The notes beneath the pieces were generated by a model, which was not told the DNA's origin, made no database searches, and saw only the letters and a list, made by a program, of their open reading frames with translations. This document shows, in pieces, positions 41,375 to 45,200 of a stretch of 45,200 nt of DNA. The position numbers were made by a program, and so were the translations under genes. The stretch is from an uncultured Eubacterium sp. (lineage in GTDB: Bacteria; Bacillota; Clostridia; Lachnospirales; Lachnospiraceae), in assembly GCA_947384955.1 (NCBI GenBank), contig CANDJC010000026.1, positions 1 through 45,200 of the forward strand. The letters run 5' to 3'. How positions within the stretch are numbered: the first letter of the stretch is position 1; each line of letters begins with the position of its first letter.

Positions 41375-42301
41375 ATGCAAAATGAACAGTTAAAGGAAAA
41401 TGCGCTTGGCGGCACTGGCATTTCTGTTACCTGCTTAGGATTTGGATGTGCGAGTATCTGGGGGAAAAATATAATTAGCGATAGAGAAGCGCAAAATTTA
41501 TTTGAAAAGGCATATGACCTTGGAATCCGTTATTTTGACACTGGGCACAGTTATGGGAATGCAGAAAAAAGAATCGGAAACATATTAAAAACATCTAATA
41601 CCATAAAACGTGAAAATATTGTTATTTCTACAAAATTTGGTACAAGACTTGCCGGCAGAAAACTGGTGCATGATGTTTCTCCTGAGTGGATGCGAAAAAG
41701 TGTTAAACTAAGTCTGCGGCGTATGGGAACATCCTATATTGACTGTCTGCAGATTCACGGTCCCCGAATATTGGATTTTACAAATGAATTGTACCAGGAA
41801 TTAAATGATTTGAAATCGAAAGGAATTGTCAGGGCAGTTGGGGCAAATTCATTTGATACAAATGTGCTGGAATTTATCTGCAGTGAACGGAAGCTTGATT
41901 TTGTAATGCTGGATTATAATATTATGAATCAGGAACGGGAAGCATTAATCCGCAGGCTTTATGAAAATGGAATCGGAATCATAGCCGGAGCGCCCCTTGC
42001 AGAATCATTATATTCAAACCGTATTTTCAAAATTAAGAATATAAAAGATATATGGTATTTTGCAAGAGCATTGAAGAATTTTCGCAGACAGCTGATTCAG
42101 GGGAGAAAATACCGGTTTATTAATCATATAGACGGATTAAGCGGTACACAGATAGCACTAAAATATGTGCTGGATAACCCGATGGTTTCTTCCGCGGTTT
42201 TTGGTACGGCTTCCATGATTCATTTGGAGGAAAATGTAAAATCCTGCCATATTCAGATTCCAAAAGAGATTTTGAAAGAAATAAGGCAGCAGAATAGATA
42301 A
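41375..42301 (+). CDS. Aldo/keto reductase
   Basis: The product is 308 aa. The catalytic tetrad is readable: Asp and Tyr in YFDTGHSYGNAE, Lys in VISTKFG and His in CLQIHGP. GVVRAVGANSF-type sequence (GIVRAVGANSFDTNVLE) and a late GTASMIHLEENV match NAD(P)H-binding regions of the family. Substrate is unknown; in this context it could reduce a sugar nucleotide intermediate, though that is only positional inference. The start ATG lacks a close ribosome site (AAAGGA is about 18 bases upstream). The 200 bases before it hold nothing recognisable. Confidence 0.82.
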   Translation: MQNEQLKENALGGTGISVTCLGFGCASIWGKNIISDREAQNLFEKAYDLGIRYFDTGHSYGNAEKRIGNILKTSNTIKRENIVISTKFGTRLAGRKLVHDVSPEWMRKSVKLSLRRMGTSYIDCLQIHGPRILDFTNELYQELNDLKSKGIVRAVGANSFDTNVLEFICSERKLDFVMLDYNIMNQEREALIRRLYENGIGIIAGAPLAESLYSNRIFKIKNIKDIWYFARALKNFRRQLIQGRKYRFINHIDGLSGTQIALKYVLDNPMVSSAVFGTASMIHLEENVKSCHIQIPKEILKEIRQQNR

Positions 42302-42313
42302 GGCGGGAATATT

Positions 42314-42988
42314 ATGAAAATTTTAGTTACCGGAGCAAATGGCTATCTGGGCAAAGGATTGGTAAAACAGCTTCTTGATGACGGAATAGATGTGATAGCT
42401 GCAGATTTGAATGATAATTTTATAGATAAACGTGCACGGATAAAAACATCTGATATGTTCCGCATCAAAGATCCATACAATTATTATGAAAGGCCGGATG
42501 TACTTGTACATATGGCATGGAGAGACGGATTTGTCCACAACTCCCTGAATCATGTGAATGATTTGCCAAAACATAATGAATTTTTAGAAAAGATGACAGA
42601 CAGCGGTGTAAAACGAATTGCAGTCATGGGTTCTGTTCACGAAATAGGATTTTTTGAAGGCAGTATCTGTGAAAATACACCTTGTAATCCGCAAAGTCTG
42701 TATGGTATAAGCAAAAACGCGCTTCGATTTCTGGCAGAACTTAAATGCCGCGAAAAAAAATGTACATTTCAATGGCTGCGAGGCTTTTATATCGTCGGCA
42801 ATACGCCGGACGGATCTTCTGTTTTTTCGAAAATTGTACAGGCAAATGATAAAGGACAGAAAGAGTTTCCATTTACACACGGGCTGAACCAATTCGATTT
42901 TCTTGATTATCATATTTTATCCGTAATGAAATTTATGAAGAATACAGGAAAGATTTTGCACACAGTAATTTCAGCGTATATCAGATAA
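42314..42988 (+). CDS. NAD-dependent epimerase/dehydratase, C-terminally truncated
   Basis: The product is 224 aa against about 280-320 for relatives. It has the Rossmann GXXGXXG start (ILVTGANGYLGKGLVKQLL), an acidic strand end (IAADLND), and YGISKNALRF with the catalytic Tyr-X3-Lys. After DFLDYHILSVMKFMKN the expected C-terminal domain is absent, and the frame runs out in ILHTVISAYIR, which is the wrong-frame reading of the following glycosyltransferase. This points to a deletion fusing the two genes near 42935-42955. The protein keeps the cofactor half but may not be functional. GGCGGG lies upstream. Confidence 0.72.
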   Translation: MKILVTGANGYLGKGLVKQLLDDGIDVIAADLNDNFIDKRARIKTSDMFRIKDPYNYYERPDVLVHMAWRDGFVHNSLNHVNDLPKHNEFLEKMTDSGVKRIAVMGSVHEIGFFEGSICENTPCNPQSLYGISKNALRFLAELKCREKKCTFQWLRGFYIVGNTPDGSSVFSKIVQANDKGQKEFPFTHGLNQFDFLDYHILSVMKFMKNTGKILHTVISAYIR

Positions 42989-43907
42989 GAGGAAGTCATA
43001 AAGCGGGAATGCTGGCATTCCAGACATTTGAAATACCAAAGCTAGTCCGTAAGTACCAGCTTTTAGCCGTTTTCTTTCCATCTCATGTATCAGGCTTCGG
43101 CTTATTTACCGGCTGCAGGGTTTTTATAAATCCACACGATCTTCAGCATAAATATTATCCTGAAAATTTCAGTATATTTCAAAAAATTTACCGGAACCTT
43201 ACATATGGACTGTCCTTTGTAAAATGCAGCCGTGTAATTGCAATTTCGGAATATGTGGAAAAACACTGCACGAATGTTATCCTCATATTCTGCGCGGTAA
43301 GGTACGTCAGATATATAATCCGGTCGTGTTTTGTGAAAAAAGTGAAAATGCACAAATGGAAGGGTTTCCTTATATTCTTTCTGTAAATGCGCATCGCAAG
43401 AATAAAAATCTGATTACACTTTTAAAGGCATACCGAAAGATTGCTGACAAAATCAGCCAGAAGCTTGTACTGACCGGTATCAAAATAAACGGCGGGGAAA
43501 ATCTGGAAGAATATGTAAAAACATATGGTCTGGAAGATAGAGTCATCATGGCCGGCTTTGTGCCGGATGCACAGCTGGCATGGCTGTATGAGCATGCGGA
43601 TTTATTTGTCACACCGTCATTATATGAAGGGTTTGGGATGACACCGGTGGAAGCAATGGGATATGGATGCCCGGTAATTTCATCCAAAGATACCTCTTTA
43701 TATGAAGTTACAAAGGGACTGGCGGTATATTACGAGCCGTCAGCAGATAAAAATGCTCTGGCAGAAACAATGCTTGCGGTTTTGGAGGGAAGAGTACCGG
43801 TAAACAGGGAATATAACAGGAAAACAATGCGTAAGGCATATGATTACAGGCATATATCTAAATTGTATTATAATTTTTTTCTGGAAGAAGCCGGAATTAA
43901 GGAATGA
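42940..43907 (+). pseudogene. Glycosyltransferase (GT4-like), 5'-truncated and frameshifted
   Basis: Two overlapping frames make one family-like protein. Frame one (from about 42940, first ATG 43009, open to 43386) encodes SNFSVYQIRGSHKAGM, CRVFINPHDLQHKYYPENFS and CSRVIAISEYVEKH, the N-terminal half. Near 43262-43285 similarity moves to another frame (open 43224-43907) with RGKVRQIYNPVVF, SVNAHRKNKNLITLL, VIMAGFVPDAQLAWLYEHAD and TPSLYEGFGMTPVEAMGYG, the donor-binding half of retaining GT4 enzymes. A one-base indel is the simplest cause. The usual first about 50 residues are missing, replaced by the truncated epimerase. A GT4 translated as one chain is not possible as read. Confidence 0.75.
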
Positions 43908-44016
43908 ATTGTTGTATTCTGGATAACGCAATTTTTTTGATATAGAAAGGTAGAGTTTTGTACAACCGTAGTTATAATAAAAAAGTTCCGTTTTTTAATT
44001 TTATAGAACCATTCAA

Positions 44017-45177
44017 ATGCCTCCATCGGATGGAAATAAATCTCTGGCTGCCAAAAAAATAGTCTTTCTGCTGATGATAGAAAGTATTATTGCAATGATG
44101 AGTTTCATTATAGACAGTATTGATTATCTTGCAATGCTGTCATTTATTGAAACAGTGACTGTAATTGCATGTATCTGTTTTTTAGGTTACGGGTTCTTTT
44201 CCATACCAGCATTATTTACATTGCTGACATTTGTATTTCACTGTTCGCAATTTTTTATACATGCTATGCATATAGATTATATATAGCCATTTGATGTAAT
44301 AGATACATTATCTGCAGCAGGCGAACATGCCAGCATTCAGGCGTTGCTTTTTTATATATTTAGCATGATATTTTTTTCATTCGGCCTTATTCTTTCCAGA
44401 AAAGCAGTTAAAATTAAAACATTATCTGGAAATTTACCAGTTGGCAGCTGTTTTTTTCGATACATCGGGAAATTATTAATGGCAGTCTGCTTTTTGCCAA
44501 GAATTTATGTAGATGCTGTCTGGTTCAGAGCATATCAGTCAGGCGGATATCTTGCTACTTTTAATACAAATCTCAGCGGAATTATCCAGACAGTATCGGA
44601 TGGTTTCTATACCGGAGCAGTATTTTTCCTACTGGGTTATAAAGAGAAAAAAAAGCTGTGCACGGCCGTATTGATTCTGGTAATGTTTTATTCAGCAGCT
44701 GCTATGTCTAGTGGCAGAAGGCAGGAAAAAGTTGGGCACATTCTTGTAATTTTATTTATTTATTTTCGATATGTCAGACAAAAAACGAAAAGAAAAACAT
44801 TGTTTTATTATCTGGCTTTGGCATGCATGATGTATTTTGCTCTGGTAACACTGGCTTCCTTTGGAGATATGAGGCTTACAGGAGGATTTACACTATCAAA
44901 TTTTTCATATTATTTTATACAGAACCTGACATTGAAAATGCTGCTCGACCAGATGATGGAATTTGGCATGGCAGGCTTAACTCTGGCTATGTCATTCAAA
45001 GCGTTTCCTCTGCTTCATCCATTTGAACTGGGAAAAACATATTTGTTTTCATGGGTTACTGTATTTCCAAGAGTCGGAGGCTTTCTGACACAGCTGATGG
45101 ACAGTCTTGGGTTTGTACAGTATATTCAAAAACGATGGATGTACGGATTAGGAGCTTCCTGTATAATTCATATATAA
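44017..45177 (+). pseudogene. Wzy-like O-antigen/exopolysaccharide polymerase with internal stop
   Basis: A polytopic membrane protein is read in one frame across 44017-45177 except for TAG at 44284-44286. The first part (89 aa, KKIVFLLMIESIIAMMSFII..) and the second (277 aa from 44344, LLFYIFSMIFFSFGLILSRK, SSGRRQEKVGHILVILFIYF, LGFVQYIQKRWMYGLG) together give about ten hydrophobic segments and resemble the O-antigen Wzy polymerase family. The sequence after YGLG leaves the expected frame near the window edge. A TTG at 43958 with AAAGG upstream might be the original start in another frame, implying a further lesion. A single base change of a sense codon would explain the TAG. Confidence 0.65.
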
Positions 45178-45200
45178 GGAATTCCAAGAAGGGTGGTTGA

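Noticed and set aside
44284-44286. Programmed readthrough or recoding of the TAG in the Wzy-like gene
   Set aside because: No pyrrolysine signature or downstream recoding structure was seen, and adjacent genes carry ordinary lesions, so decay is simpler.

Overview
This window looks like a chromosomal segment of a Gram-positive anaerobe of class Clostridia, most probably a gut Lachnospiraceae. The basis is protein flavour and gene order (DUF4358 next to a DHHW protein, mutS/mutL/miaA, radC-mreBCD-PBP2-minCDE-rodA-mgsA, sepF-ylmH-lspA-rluD), GGAGG-type ribosome sites, frequent TTG/GTG starts and moderate-to-low GC. No rRNA, tRNA, CRISPR array, prophage or complete insertion sequence was seen.

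Layout. 1-4.5 kb: the edge of a repeat element, a DUF4358 plus DHHW pair likely tied to cell-surface O-acetylation, an FAD-dependent oxidoreductase and an Rpn-type PD-(D/E)XK protein. 4.6-6.9 kb (minus strand): a two-gene Ktr/Trk potassium uptake operon with a good sigma-A promoter. 7.6-12.2 kb: a flavin split-barrel protein, a MalY/PatB beta-C-S lyase and two coupled flavoproteins. 12.4-21.2 kb: mutS, mutL, miaA and a methionine gamma-lyase-like gene, interrupted between mutS and mutL by 1.35 kb of repeats. 21.2-31.6 kb: a long rod-shape and division operon (radC, mreB, mreC, mreD, PBP2, minC, minD, minE, rodA, mgsA, D,D-carboxypeptidase). 32.6-38.5 kb: a small P-loop protein, a DUF378 protein on the opposite strand, then a second division/envelope operon (HlyD-like protein, yggS, sepF, ylmH, lspA, rluD). 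39.1-45.2 kb: the start of an exopolysaccharide locus (XRE regulator, Wzz-like protein, aldo/keto reductase, epimerase, glycosyltransferase, Wzy-like polymerase) whose distal part is visibly broken.

The most unusual signal is a family of about 257-317 bp intergenic elements (five complete copies and one edge fragment). Each has an outer 30-36 bp inverted repeat that is perfect or nearly so within a copy but has quite different sequence between copies, so pairing is conserved rather than sequence. Inside it lies a second long stem of conserved sequence with two same-position A:A mismatches in every complete copy, then one or two smaller hairpins. Four copies form two head-to-head pairs, between mutS and mutL and downstream of the carboxypeptidase gene. 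I do not recognise the family; it behaves like a structured RNA or a hairpin-type mobile DNA element.

Other points: a 36-bp in-frame minisatellite in the mutL linker; an inverted pair of nearly identical 21-bp palindromes before the XRE regulator; a methylglyoxal synthase homologue with Ala in place of the usual catalytic Asp; a Wzz-like protein with a degenerate kinase-like tail; and an epimerase-glycosyltransferase deletion junction followed by a frameshift and a nonsense codon.
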